Assembly (NCBI GenBank): GCA_034770075.1
Contig: JAVJAP010000204.1
Span: 62,001 to 126,000 of the forward strand
DNA from: Aralia elata
Taxonomy: Eukaryota; Streptophyta; Magnoliopsida; Apiales; Araliaceae
DNA: 64,000 nucleotides
Direction of reading: 5' to 3'
Shown here in pieces: positions 48,044-60,665 of the stretch. Both the position numbers and the translations under genes were made by a program. Under the pieces are notes generated by a model. That model searched no databases. It was not told where the DNA came from and was given only the letters and a program-made list of their open reading frames with translations. Positions within the stretch are counted from its first letter, which is position 1. Every line of letters begins with the position of its first letter.

Positions 48044-51000
48044 ATGTCAACAATCGAAACTCTACGATCAGTAATTCACACCCAAATCTATGTAAATTCG
48101 AACAATAATCCTAAACATTTATACAAATACACCTTTCGCGATCGAATTTGGGTATCACATGAAAAGCCGAAGCTTTTTATCACAAATTCCTTATCTTATC
48201 GCTCAAATAATCTGTACAGACAAGATAGGGTTTCAAAAAATATACGAAAAATCGATATTTGGAGTGTGTTTTTAAAGAATCAAGGTAATAGAATTCGAGC
48301 GAATAGTTCCTGTGAACATGACAGTGAATCAACAACAGAGAATAGCGAAGCAAAAGAGAATGAAAGCAAAGGAGTGAGTAAAAATTCCCCGGGTTCGGGT
48401 TCGGGCTCCAGTTCTTCGAGGAGAGAGAAACAAGGGAAGGGTGGATGGTGGGGGAAAGTGGGGAAATGGCGGTGGCAGCCGATAATCCAGGCGCAAGAAA
48501 TCGGTATATTATTGTTGCAATTAGGGATTGTAATGTTTGTTATGAGGTTGCTTCGGCCCGGGATTCCGTTGCCCGGGTCGGAGCCTCGAGCTCAGACAAC
48601 ATTGGTTAGCGTGCCGTATAGTGATTTTTTGAGTAAGATTAATGGTAATCAAGTTCAGAAAGTTGAAGTTGATGGTGTTCATATTTTGTTTAAATTGAAG
48701 TCGGAAGCCGGTGGAATTGAGAGTGAAATGGGGAGTGTTAGTAAGTTGCAGGATTCGGAATTGCTGTTACGGAGTGTGGCTCCTAGCAAGAGAGTTGTTT
48801 ACACGACTACTCGTCCCAATGATATTAAGACTCCCTATGAGAAGATGCTTGAAAATGATGTTGAGTTTGGTTCGCCTGATAAAAGGTCTGGTGGATTCTT
48901 GAATTCTGCATTGGTAAGTTTTTTTTGCTGAGGATGCCATAAGCATTTAGTTGGTTATCTATACATATATAACATTGATTTCAATTGTACAATTGCTTTG
49001 GTATCTTTAAAAGGAAAACTAGCGAAGGTTGTGAAACTTTCCTGATTTGGTTATCAGTAGTTGGAGTATAATATAATTGAGCTCAACAAGCACAATTGCT
49101 GAACATATTGTAGTATTGGCAGACAGTTTATTTTCTTGCTCCCACTCGTAGAAATTCTTATGTAACTCAAGGATACATGAGACAAACTGCTCCATTGCGA
49201 ACATCTCTTGCACAGTATCTTAAGCATCTAATTTTGTTGTCTTATAAATGCAACAGTGGAAGCTTTACTTAATTCTCCTAGAAGAATTGTATAGTTTATT
49301 CCCTTGATGCAGGTTCTTTCAATTGCGTCTAAAATAGAGAATTCTAGAAAGATTTATGGAAAAACTTAGAAGATGAAATGTCAAAGGCATCACACATAGG
49401 TTTCTTAGACCTCACATCAAAGAGCAGACACATGAATGTTAATATGTAATGAATTATGATATAATTGATTTCATTTACTAGTGCAACACCAACAACCAAA
49501 GAATGTGGATTTACACAAAAATATTAATTGAATATAGTGGACCAAAATTTCCTAATTCTAAAACTTAAAAGTACTTCAAATAAAATTTACCCAACAGTAC
49601 ATTAACTTCGAAGTATCTATAAAGATGACTATACGAGATATATATTGAGTATTCATGCTCCTAAATGAATCCCACTATGAAAAAGAATCAATTCTTCGAC
49701 GTTGACCTTCTAATCTTGCTTTTCTTTGAGATAGTCCCTGGCATTACCAATCATTAGCACTATATATGTGCATCTCTTTAATGAAGAAAAATCAGTTCCT
49801 GGGTTTTTCCATATCTGTTTCTAAAAGAATGGAGTGGACCAACCACATATATCAGGAGTATAGTTGATTCAATAATATCATCTCCTATCTAAAATTTGTT
49901 ATATGGTTCAGATTTTTGTTCTGCTGAATTTTTTTAAAAATAATGTAGCTTAATATTTTGTTGTTTTTTCTTATCATGTATCTTCTAAATATCACCCAAA
50001 CAGTTTGTAAGGCCAAGGGGCATAGTAGAAATTTGATAGGGGATTCATTAGTTATTTGAGAAGAGTGTCTAGTACTCTTTTTTCTTGTTCTCCAATTTTG
50101 CTTTGTCCCGAAGATAGCTGGAGTGTAGTAAGCCTATTGAAGTAGGTCTTATCTTGTAGTATAAATACGAGTTGTGGTTGTAATTTCTCATTTTATGCTT
50201 ACGATGAATGAAATATTGAATTGAGAAATATTTTCAGTCCCTTAACACCTTTCTCACCTCAATTGTCCTTCCTTCCCATCATTTATCCCTTTCAATTTTG
50301 TTTCTGAAATCAGTTTCTTTCCTACCGCTTTGGTTCCTTATAAGAACCCGGCTTGATCCTAACAATTTGGTATTAAAGCGGTAAGATTTTGTGACCAAAC
50401 TTCCATTAGCAGATTTTACAACTTTGATTTATATGTATTCATCAACTGTTCTTCTAAAACTTCTTGCTGAATATTTCTAGTGAACTCTTCTATTTTCTCT
50501 CAGTAGTCTCATTCTCTTCTTAAATCTTAAAGCTCATTCTTCTCTCAATCTCTTTAAAATCTCCTCTAATTTCTCATTTCTAAACTATTATTTTCCTGCA
50601 CACCTAGTGTTTGGTTGGTATAATATCCGATAATTTTTTTTAATTTTTTTTTCAATTTCTCCTCCAATTCTCTTCAGTTCTCTTCTACTAAATGTTAGTT
50701 TTGTAACGAAACCCAGAAAATACCAAAATAGTCACCATGTATGAAATTATATGTGGATTGCTCATGATCTTCAAGATCCAAGTGAAACTGTTTGCTCCAA
50801 GCTTTGGAAGAGTATGTTTTCACCAAGTATTGCCAAATGAAATTTGGGAGAGTGAAAATTTTCAGTTACAATCTATTTCAAATGCCATTGTTCAGTGTAT
50901 GCTATAGCTATGGACATGTTTGCAGTTTTACCAAAGGTGCATGTCATTTCAATAGAAAGGTTTTAAAAAACTCCATCATTTTACAGATCTGTTTAATGAG

Positions 51001-54000
51001 ATTGTGCAAGAATTTGAAGTCCTCAACAAAGAGAAAAAGTGTATAAAGAAAGAACTTGTTTGATTCTATAGAGGATCATAAGCAAGAATTCCGCGTTATG
51101 CCAATTTGGAGTCGAGGTCGCTTGGAATGAACCAAAGAAAACGAGTTAGTTTTTTTTTCTTTCTTGATAAACACTAAGAATATATTAAGCAACTAAAGTG
51201 TGTGTTTTCCGGGCCTTGATAGCAAGATCAGAATCTTGCTTAACAAAACCTCTAGCAACCTTTATTACTTTACAGAATTTAAATAAAAGACCCAACCTAA
51301 TAATATCTCTAATAACAGCCATACAAATAGAGTTAAAACATTCAAAATTACTACAACAGCTAAAATGAGCCGCAGAATCAGAATAAACTCGAACAAACTC
51401 CCAGCTGTTACGGTAGGCCCATAACCACTTGTAAGGGTAATGCTGTGCCATTTGCTGGTGATGGATGGGATGCTTCAGCTGCACCTCCATTGCCTCCAGC
51501 AGCTGAAATTGATATCATTCCACCTGGTACTGCAACTGGCTGTGAATGATAGTAGCTCAAAGTTTGTTTTTTTAAACATGTGTCATCAGATGACGTCTCT
51601 TTTGCCATTTAATGCCATCGTGATCTTGGTTTGATTGAAGGACTTCTAGAGGATGAATTTTGGATGTCTTATATACATTATGTATGTTTTACAAAATTTG
51701 GACTTAAAATGTTGTGATATGAAAACACTGCTAAACTATGTTCATCAATTTAGAATTATGTTCTCTCTCAAAAAAAGAAAAAAGAAAATGAGTTAGTTCT
51801 TAATAATGGTTATTGATCCGAAAGGAGGTGACAAACAAGAGAAGCTAACCTTCATGCCTACGGAATTTATTAAGGAAGTTTCAAGTTTCAACAACATAAC
51901 CATCCATGAGGACATGGATGTTGTAAGGGGAAAGCTATGTAATACCAAGGGCCATAATAGAAATTAAATAAAGTTCAGGACTCATTAGTTATTTAAGAAG
52001 AGTTGTTAATACTCTTTTTTCTTGGTCTCCAAGTTTACTTTTTCCCCAAGATAGGTAGAGTGTATTAGCTCATTCTAGTATGTTCTATCTAGTACTATAA
52101 ATATGACTAATGGTTGTCATTTCATTTAATGCTTATGATGAATAAATATTGAATTGAGAAATATTTGTCCTCCCTTATCCCATTCAAACCTCAGTTTTTC
52201 TTTCTTTTCTGCCCATTATTTTCCCTTTAACTCTGTTTTTGAAATCTATCTCTTTCCTATCGATTTGGTTCTTTGTGAGGACCCAGCTCGATCCTAATGG
52301 TTTCTGAAAGAGAGAACTGGATTCTGGAGATGGATGTCAAAAATCTGTAGAGGAAATGCATTACTATCTATTGTATTAAAAGGGGAGATAAATAGGGAAG
52401 AATGACTTGAGCAGTAGTGGTAGAATCCTCTAGAACCAGAGATACAAGGAAGAATGGCCCAAGTTCTTCCCCTCATTACATTATGAGGGATATTTAGGAG
52501 TCAGGGACTCGGGTAACATACGTGCAAGCTGGCCCTTGCACTGCTTATAAGCCATGAAGGGCTGAGCGGTCCAGAATGATGCGCCTCACACCTCTAGGCA
52601 ACTGGTAGGGTTTAGAATTAGGGTTTAAAGGTAGTGAACAAATTGAGAAGAATTGGAGAAGAAATAAGAAGATAATAAAGCAATAAAGATTTAAAATTAT
52701 AAAATCAAATAATCAGTCCTCGTACTGAAGAATGATGAATTACATGAGTTAATAAAGAAAAACCCCAATTCTTGGAGACTAAGTAAACCAAATAAAATAA
52801 GGAAACAAAATCCTAATTATAGCTTACTATAGTTAAAATTTTAGAACAATCTCATTTTTGGACTACTTGGTATGGGCATCTAAAGCCTCTTGTATCAGTA
52901 CAACGTCACTCCAGCCAAGTTGGGCGGGTTCATCCTTCATCAACAACCAACTCTCAGGCCACCAATCTAATTCCTTGAATAATCAACAATGATCCTAGGG
53001 TGGCTAGGCTTCTCTAAGCCTTCTGCCTTTAGGTTAGAGAAGTGAAAGTATAATGATCCTTGTGCTACCAAACATCTTGCGAGCATCCAAGAGCTATGGC
53101 TTGCCTCTTGCCTCATGTGCTGGAAGCTCATCTGAAAGGTCTAAAGATGTTTTTTTGTTATCCGAGAGAGGCTTGGTGTCCATCTAGCCATTCTTGGACA
53201 AATTTCAGTATCCGAAGGTGCCTTGTAGCTTCTTGGGTGACTATTTTTTGAGGACACACGACGCTCTTCGAGTGGTACCCCGTCCCCACACCTTAGTTCC
53301 AGTGCGTCGCAAGTTGTCAATTATTCCATGCCCGCTCCATATTTTTACTGGAGCCCACACTTAGGAAATAAATATAAATTGAATTTGCCCCCTTTCGGTG
53401 CTTTTTCAAGTTTATATTAATTTTAAGAAAATAAAAGAAAATGGAATATAATGCAAATTATGGAATATTGTTTCTCATATCATTATTTTTGTTTGTGAGG
53501 TGTCATGGCCACTGCTTTTCTTTTTTCCCGTCTTTTCCTTCTTTGCCCATGATTCTGTCGAGAATTTTATGTTTTATTCCAATTGAAAACTTGAGATAGT
53601 TAAACAAGTCAGGTATTTCATGTTGCCAATTATCATTCTGAATATGCAATTGTTGGCATTGTCACCCAACCTTGTTTTGACTGTATCGCACTATGTATCA
53701 TTTGAGGTATTTCATGTTGCCAATTACAATCATATACTTCTGTGTATTTCTAGGTAATGGTGTATATATAGTTATGCACACATATATACTTATTGACTTA
53801 TTGTGTGCAAGTAAGTTGCTACTACATTCTTGTAGTGTATGCAGTGTTCAGATTTTATTGTCTTGATATTTGAAGTATGTTTATTTTGTTTTAATTCATG
53901 CAGATAGCTTTGTTCTATGTTGCTGTGCTGGCAGGGGTTCTTCAGCGGTTCCCTTTTAGCTTCTCTCAAGTGCGGACCAGCATACATTCATTGTTCATTG

Positions 54001-57000
54001 GTACTAATGCAATTTCTTCATAGTGAATGTTTTTGAGTGATTACTTGCTTCATTTGTACAGCAGACAGCTGGACAGCTTAGAAAACGCAAGTCTGGGGGC
54101 TCTGGTGGGCCAAAGGTGACTGAACAAGGAGAAAGTATCACATTTGCTGATGTTGCTGGTGTTGATGAGGCTAAGGAGGAGCTTGAAGAAATTGTGGTAT
54201 GTTGGAAATTACTCATCTTCAATAATAATACTTGGCACTCATTTATCAACTTTCTTTTGCTATAGAGGCTCCATTCTCATTCCCGAATTGTTATTAATCA
54301 TTGATGTTTACCACCTCAGGAATTCCTAAGGAACCCAGACAGGTATACTCGAGTTGGTGCTCGTCCTCCCCGTGGTGTTCTCTTGGTGAGTTGAGTGCTA
54401 AACTGCTGGTCAGAGTAGAATAATAGAGTCCTTATAAACAAATTCTAAGCCATGTCTCATTAGACTGCTATAAGCCATGTCCTCATGCAGAGTCTATACC
54501 AGCATTACTGTTGAAGCTGGGATGTAGATGTAGCATTGGTAGGTCTGTTTGATGACCAATTCTAAGCTGAAACCGAATTTTTTTTAGTAGTTTTTTTTCG
54601 TTAGTTATTCTTGAATAACAGTGCAAACATAACTAAAATCCTTAAGTGGCTGATTTTGACGTTAGGGAGGTGTTATCTCTTATGCCTTTTTTCTTTTTCT
54701 TTTTTTAATTTAATTTATTTATTTTTTATGGATAAAGAACTCTTCTTCTTTATCAAGCAGCACCAAGTTTTATTCTGTGTAAAAGGTCACACTACTTGTT
54801 ATGTAAATGTATTTATAACATGGTATATAATCTATCGATATGCTCTCTTCCTATTCTTATTCCTTTGTTGTATATAGGGACAGTGATTTTGTTCTTACTA
54901 AGACTAAAATTTATCTTTACTAGGATGTTTTGTTATACAGCCTAGATGTTGTTGCCAACAAAGTTACTGCTTGTAGAGCATTTTCCCAAAGAAAATAAAT
55001 TTTCTAGTTCAGATTTCCAATGTGTGTTTTAATGTATGAATTGAAAGTATGGCTATGGTTATCTTACAGGTGGGTCTTCCTGGGACAGGTAAGACTCTTT
55101 TAGCAAAGGCTGTAGCGGGCGAAGCTGAAGTGCCCTTTATAAGTTGTTCTGCAAGTGAGTTTGTAGAAATGTACGTTGGCATGGGAGCTTCCCGTGTTCG
55201 AGATCTCTTTGCCCGGGCAAAGAAAGAGGCTCCATCAATTATATTTATAGATGAGGTTAGAATTCTCTCTTACTCCTACACAAACATATCACATATGTAC
55301 ATATTTCTTCCTTTGGTGGTTTTCAAGAAAGATTAGGTTGGTTTTTTTTTGGTGCGGGCTAGGGTGGGGGCAGCATCTTCTTGGGTGATTCTCAGTCTTC
55401 TTTATTATTCTTTGCAGATAGATGCTGTAGCAAAGAGCCGTGACGGTAAATTTCGCATTGCTAGTAATGATGAGCGAGAACAAACTCTGAACCAACTGCT
55501 CACTGTAAGCTATCTGAGAATATAGAGTTGCACCCTGAAAATTGTGGAATGTCTGGATGTAGTTCATGTGTTTACAATCAAACTGCAGGAGATGGATGGT
55601 TTTGACAGTAACTCAGCAGTCATTGTTCTTGGAGCAACTAATCGATCAGATGTTTTGGACCCTGCACTTCGCCGACCTGGAAGATTTGATCGCGTGGTTA
55701 TGGTTTGTGCTTTTTATTGGAGTATCCTCTCTGAATTTTGAAACCTACATTAAAGCAAGTCACCTGCCGCCTTAAGTGCTTTATAATTTTTTCAGAATTG
55801 ACTTGCATCATTTGGGTTTCTAGGTGGAAACACCTGATAGGATTGGAAGAGAAGCTATTTTGAAAGTACATGTTTCTAAGAAGGAGCTTCCACTTGGAGA
55901 GAATGTAGATCTTGTTGATATTGCTTCTATGACCACTGGTTTCACTGGGTAATTTTCCTTCTGTCTAGATTTAGTGAGATACCTAGCAATTTTGTTTTAA
56001 GTTTTTTTTTTTTAGTTAAACACTTCAGAAGAGTTCTGGATTCTGGATGCTGTGCAGGGCAGAGCTTGCAAATTTAGTGAATGAAGCTGCCTTGTTGGCT
56101 GGAAGACAAAATAAAGATGTTGTGGAGAAAATAGATTTTATTCAAGCTGTGGAGCGCTCAATAGCTGTAATTCTCTCTCTCTCTCTCTCTCTCTCCCCTC
56201 TCTGTGTGTCTCTCTCCTCTTTTTCTGTCTCTGTCTGTGTGTGAGAGAGTGAGAGAGGGCACAGACAGGTGTATATACAAGCATGCACCTTTGTATTCTT
56301 TGTGACTGGTTTACACTCTAATTTTTGTTGTATTTTTCATATGATGTTGCATACTTTTCTGGTTTTATGGTGCATGGAAATCTCATTGGATGATACTGTA
56401 TTCTTTTCCTGGATTGCCTTCGTAATTTTCATCAAATATTGTATCTTTCAGTGGGCACAACCATCTTTCTGCTTAGCTTTCTAATATTTGTTGTAATTTC
56501 GGAACTGTTCTCAGCTTTTTGACCTTTGTGAGTGCAGAACTAGATGTTTTTATTTGGCTGTATTTTTGTTTTTGGTGCATAGTGCAGAACTTGATGTAGA
56601 ATTAATTGGAATGTTGTGAGAATGTCAAAAGTACTTTGGGAGATCAAGAAAGGGGAAGGCTTATGTGAAGCTGTTGGTGAAAAAATTATCCCATGCCTAA
56701 ATTATTATTACTTGTTTGTGGAGGTGGGGGGTTGGGGGGGGGGGGTGGAGATAATTTATTTGCTACTGAGACAACATATGGTTGTCTGATTCTCCTAATT
56801 CACTGTTTTCCATGAAAGATTTGCTCTTATGATCATACTTCTTGTCACCTTTTTTTCATTCATGGTTGGAAATGTTTGTTTACATATTTACTTTCTCTGT
56901 TCAAAATATAGGATCAAGTTTGACTTTTTGAAATCAATTTGAGACATTTTCAAATTCAAAATTGGTATGAATTCATTTCGTTATAGGCAATACAATTATG

Positions 57001-60000
57001 AAAATTGTAAAACTATCCAAAAAGTACTATAAGTTACAAGATTTATTCTTTTCAAAAGTTATATGAATCATATCAGTTTTGACTAAAAAAATTTAGTATT
57101 GATCTTATATTTTGGAACGGAGGGAGTACAATTTACTGTGTTCTTGATTTGGATCTTCTGTGCTGAGGTTCTAGAGGATTGGATTCAATATTACAGGGAA
57201 TCGAAAAGAAGACCGCTAAGTTGCAGGGTTGTGAGAAAGCTGTTGTTGCAAGGCATGAAGCTGGTCATGCAGTAGTGGGGACTGCCATTGCAAATCTTCT
57301 TCCAGGACAGCCAAGGGTTGAGGTAAACAGAGTCATTGCTCCTTTTCTGGGAAAAAAAAGAATTTGTAGTTTCCTGTTTTTTGGCTGGGGCAATGAGAGG
57401 TGGGGAGTTGAGGCTAGTAACTATTCTGAGACCTAACTGGCGCTCTGAATATCTTTAAATTAAATAAACTACAAAAGAGTGAGAAAGGGAAGGGAATCCC
57501 AGTGCACAAGCAATGCATAAGACTTGATGGAAACTAGAAATGAAAAAGCAAAATAATTTACACTTATTCATAGGGATTTCAATACAAATTTTGAGCCTTT
57601 TGTCTGTTTGGATTAGTTTTGATAGCAAATGGAGAAATTATGAGGTGTGGGAATATAGGAGGGAGACCTTTGTCTTCTAGATTCTAGATGGATTTGATGA
57701 GGTCTGCAGTCATGTTTTTAAGGATGTAGTTGCTTGTAGTGATAGAAACAAGAGTGCTTAGCTTTGTGGAGGATACAGTTCATTGTGATTCACTCCTGCA
57801 GTGAAGTTTTGTGATTAATGATTAGTGTTTTTATGTAACCGTTCAAGGTGTTTAGTGGAGAGCTACCCTACCTTTCTATTGGAGAATAAGGGTGGACAGG
57901 AGTGCAGTTCAGACTCTGCCAGCTTACTTTAAGGTGATATGGTTTTAGTCTTCTCAATTGCCTTTTGAACTTATAAAAATAAGGATACTTTTTTTGGGTA
58001 GATAAACAAATTTTATTAGAAAAAATTTAAAGGGGTGGTTGGTAGAAATCCATTCATCCTATTAACAAGTCGAAATAATAAGAAAATGTTCATAGATGAG
58101 CAGCACAACACAACACATAAACTGGAAAAAGTCATTATTGGTGTATGTTAAGTTACCCACTTGTCAAAAAGCTTAAGCTCTTATAGACTGGACCCAAAAG
58201 TGTATTATCATACTTAAATGATATATATTGCGATTTTACATGTCGACTTTATTAGTGCGAATTAAGTGGATAAATCTAATTGGTAATACTTTTACGATGT
58301 ATTTAAACAGTGGGCCAATTTTATAATCCTATCCAATCTCATGTATTGACATAAGTTGCAATCGTAATTTGGCAGAAATATTTCACAATATATAGCAGGA
58401 CTCTACTTGAGCCTACGTAAGATTTTTAGTAATTTATTGTACATATACTCCGCTTCCTCTCCCATCTGGATGCTTTTATTCTGTTGTGTAGTTCTCGTAG
58501 AGAACAGTATTGTGAAGAGTCAAAAGTAATTAGTCCTGCACAGATTTCTAACTATTCAATAATGGCATTCACTGATGTCTCAGGACCCCTGGAAGGAGGC
58601 CTTCTTTTCTTTTAACATAAACTGCACTAAAATGGCCTAAAGCCAATCCTAGGTCCTTCTGCTGTAGTAGAGAGCAATGTTTTAAATTTAAACTTTTTGG
58701 GCTGCCCAGATGGATTAATATGACTGATGACCATAATTGTAGTTTCTGCTTTAATGAGGCAGTATAAATAGATAATGACGAGGAATATAAGATGAATGAC
58801 CTGATCTTAGCCAATCTAGAGATGGCCTTTGCCGCCTGATATCACGTTGTTTCTAAGGAAAATGTTTTGTTTACCTTGTCATTGATTGTGTTTCCTTTCT
58901 ATTGACTGGATACCTTGTCTGACCCTATATTTTTTATTGAGTAATTATTTTCTAATTTCACATTTTGTAATAGGGTTTTAGGATTAAGCTTAATGACAAA
59001 TGTGGCAAATCGAAAAAATTTGAACTTTGTGTGGTAAAATGTTGTCCGTTGAGATCATTATATGTTCTGTATAGGTACTCAATTGTAGTGTGTACGGTGT
59101 ACCATAAATAATTGATGTACTTGCAATGATAAATTTTTATCAAATGATAATTCAGTCATAGTACTCATGTTGTTTTATCAGAAGTTGAGCATATTACCGA
59201 GGTCAGGAGGGGCAATTGGGTTTTACTTACACTCCTCCTGCCAGTGAGGATAGATATTTGCTTTTTGTTGATGAGTTGCGTGGACGCTTGGTTACTCTCC
59301 TTGGTGGACGTGCAGCCGAAGAAGTAGTTTACTCAGGCCGTGTGTCAACAGGTGCGCTTGATGATATACGGCGAGCTACGGACATGGCATACAAAGCAAT
59401 TGCTGAATATGGACTTAATCAGACCATAGGCCCTGTTTCATTGTCAACACTCTCTGCTGGCGGGATTGATGAGTCCGGTGGAGCTGCTCCTTGGGGACGC
59501 GATCAGGTCATCTCTTTGCTCTTCCTCTTTGTTATTTTATGTACTCCCTTTTCCACGACATGCCATCGCGTTACCTTTTTCTCCTTTTGGGTGAAGTTTC
59601 TTTTACTTGTTTGATCATGTATTTGTCTGTAACAGGGGTATCTTGTTGATCTTGCTCAAAGAGAGGTTAAAGCACTGCTGCAATCTGCTCTTGATGTAGC
59701 TCTCTCTGTTGTGCGTGCTAATCCTACTGTATTGGAGGGCCTTGGTGCCCATTTGGAAGGTAATATGTCACTGTTGCTCCACTTAACAACTATGATGCTT
59801 TAGTAGGTGTAATGAGGAAAACAAAAATATCTTAATCGTTTTTCTTAAGAGCATGGATACGTAACAAGAACCCTTTCAATTGCTTGTTGGACTTGAATTT
59901 TTATTTTATTTATATTTTTTTCCAGAAAAAGAGAAAGTAGAAGGTGAAGAACTGCAAGAGTGGTTGAAAATGGTGGTTGCACCAGCAGAACTTACATTCT

Positions 60001-60074
60001 TCATTAGAGGCAAGCAAGAGTCTTTTCTCCCATTGCAAACAGGTCCTGGGCAACGTCTTTTGGATGTTCAGTGA
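48044..60074 (+). CDS. FTSH9: Plastid ATP-dependent zinc protease, FtsH7/FtsH9 type
   Basis: AAA+ membrane metalloprotease that unfolds and degrades membrane proteins in the chloroplast. Exons: 48044-48913, 53904-53969, 54065-54196 (or from 54062), 54320-54385, 55070-55255, 55418-55504, 55589-55702, 55824-55948, 56058-56166, 57197-57322, 59182-59506, 59636-59759, 59926-60074; all introns GT-AG. About 825 residues, against about 800 in Arabidopsis FTSH7/9, which it matches closely. Ser-rich transit-peptide-like N terminus (1-90), membrane spans about 152-169 and 291-308, Walker A GLPGTGKT (380-387), Walker B SIIFIDE (434-440), second region of homology RRPGRFDR (about 497-504), zinc site HEAGH (605-609), third-ligand region [11 protein letters not shown] in exon 11. 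Odd: exon 11 has 325 bases; one extra base near 59213-59224 shifts frame between ILPRSGG and GFTYTPP. FtsH7 versus FtsH9 not separable here. Confidence 0.93.
48914..50005 (+). other. FtsH intron 1, left part
   Basis: Donor TTG|GTAAGT at 48914. About 1.1 kb of AT-rich intron with nothing recognised. Confidence 0.6.
50006..52299 (+). mobile_element. Small decayed LTR retrotransposon in FtsH intron 1
   Basis: LTRs 50006-50364 and 51938-52299 (start TGTAA..CCAAGGG, about 80% alike). A PBS-like TGGTATTAAAGCGG follows the first LTR at 50368 and a purine tract AAGGGGAAAGC precedes the second. The 1.57 kb interior has no intact domain; short frames around 51185-51610 are not recognised. Same strand as the gene. 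Flanking pentamers do not clearly match. Confidence 0.65.
52300..53903 (+). other. FtsH intron 1, right part
   Basis: About 1.6 kb, no gene or complete element recognised. Acceptor ATTCATGCAG at 53903. Confidence 0.6.
54060..54064 (+). other. NAGNAG tandem acceptor before FtsH exon 3
   Basis: TGTACAGCAG gives two usable AG acceptors three bases apart, ending at 54061 and 54064. They insert or omit one Gln between the second membrane span and the AAA+ domain; both keep the frame. Confidence 0.7.
56172..56222. repeat. CT-rich microsatellite in FtsH intron 9
   Basis: (CT)n with interruptions starting six bases after the donor at 56167, followed by GT- and GA-rich sequence. Confidence 0.85.
56891..57126. 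mobile_element. Stowaway-like MITE in FtsH intron 9
   Basis: Ends CTTTCTCTGTTCAAAATATA and, from the right, CTCCCTCCGTTCCAAAATAT, flanked by TA (56889-56890, 57127-57128). 236 bp. It ends about 70 bases before the exon 10 acceptor. Confidence 0.85.
57323..59181 (+). other. FtsH intron 10
   Basis: 1.86 kb, no gene or complete element recognised. Donor GAG|GTAAAC, acceptor TTTTATCAG. Confidence 0.7.
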
Positions 60075-60619
60075 GAACATGCCGGTTTGTGAATATTTTC
60101 GGCCATACATACATACCTACTGTCCCTTCTTGCCATCATAATTGAATCGACACACATTGTAATTTGCACCAACTCAGCCTTGCCGCTTTGTATAGTTCCG
60201 ATATGATAATCATGGTTCATTTTAGCGTCTACCATGTTGTTTGTTTTATACGAGATGATCTACCAGACTACCACTGATTAGAACACAGGAAGGAATATAT
60301 ATTGACAAAAACTGTGGAAGCCGTATCTGACATCATCTTTAGCTCCCAAAAAGAAACGGACTCATGTTCAGTAGCTGTGGATTTGTTTCCTTTTTTTCCT
60401 TTTATAATGTTGTATATCTAACAATTATTTTTCTTACATGTTTTTTGCTAATATGCATTTGTAAATGTTATGTACATTTTGTACATTGTTTCCTTAAATC
60501 ATTTACCGAGTCCACATGTTGTACTGAAGTGAAGTCTGATCGAATATCTATCATATATCTGTTACCAATTTAAGTTTGGTGTTTCTGGTGTAATGAGTTT
60601 CAGTTTTTTCAAGAGTATA
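60075..60619 (+). other. FtsH 3' flank
   Basis: T-rich sequence after the stop, expected to hold the 3' UTR; no clear AATAAA close to the stop, so the end is not set. Confidence 0.4.
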
Positions 60620-60665
60620 CTCCATTCCAAATTTAGAGATGCATTTTTTTTTTAAAAAATAACTT

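Noticed and set aside
51185..51610. Frames inside the intron-1 LTR element, possibly a captured gene fragment
   Set aside because: No motif could be matched with confidence on either strand; left as undefined interior.
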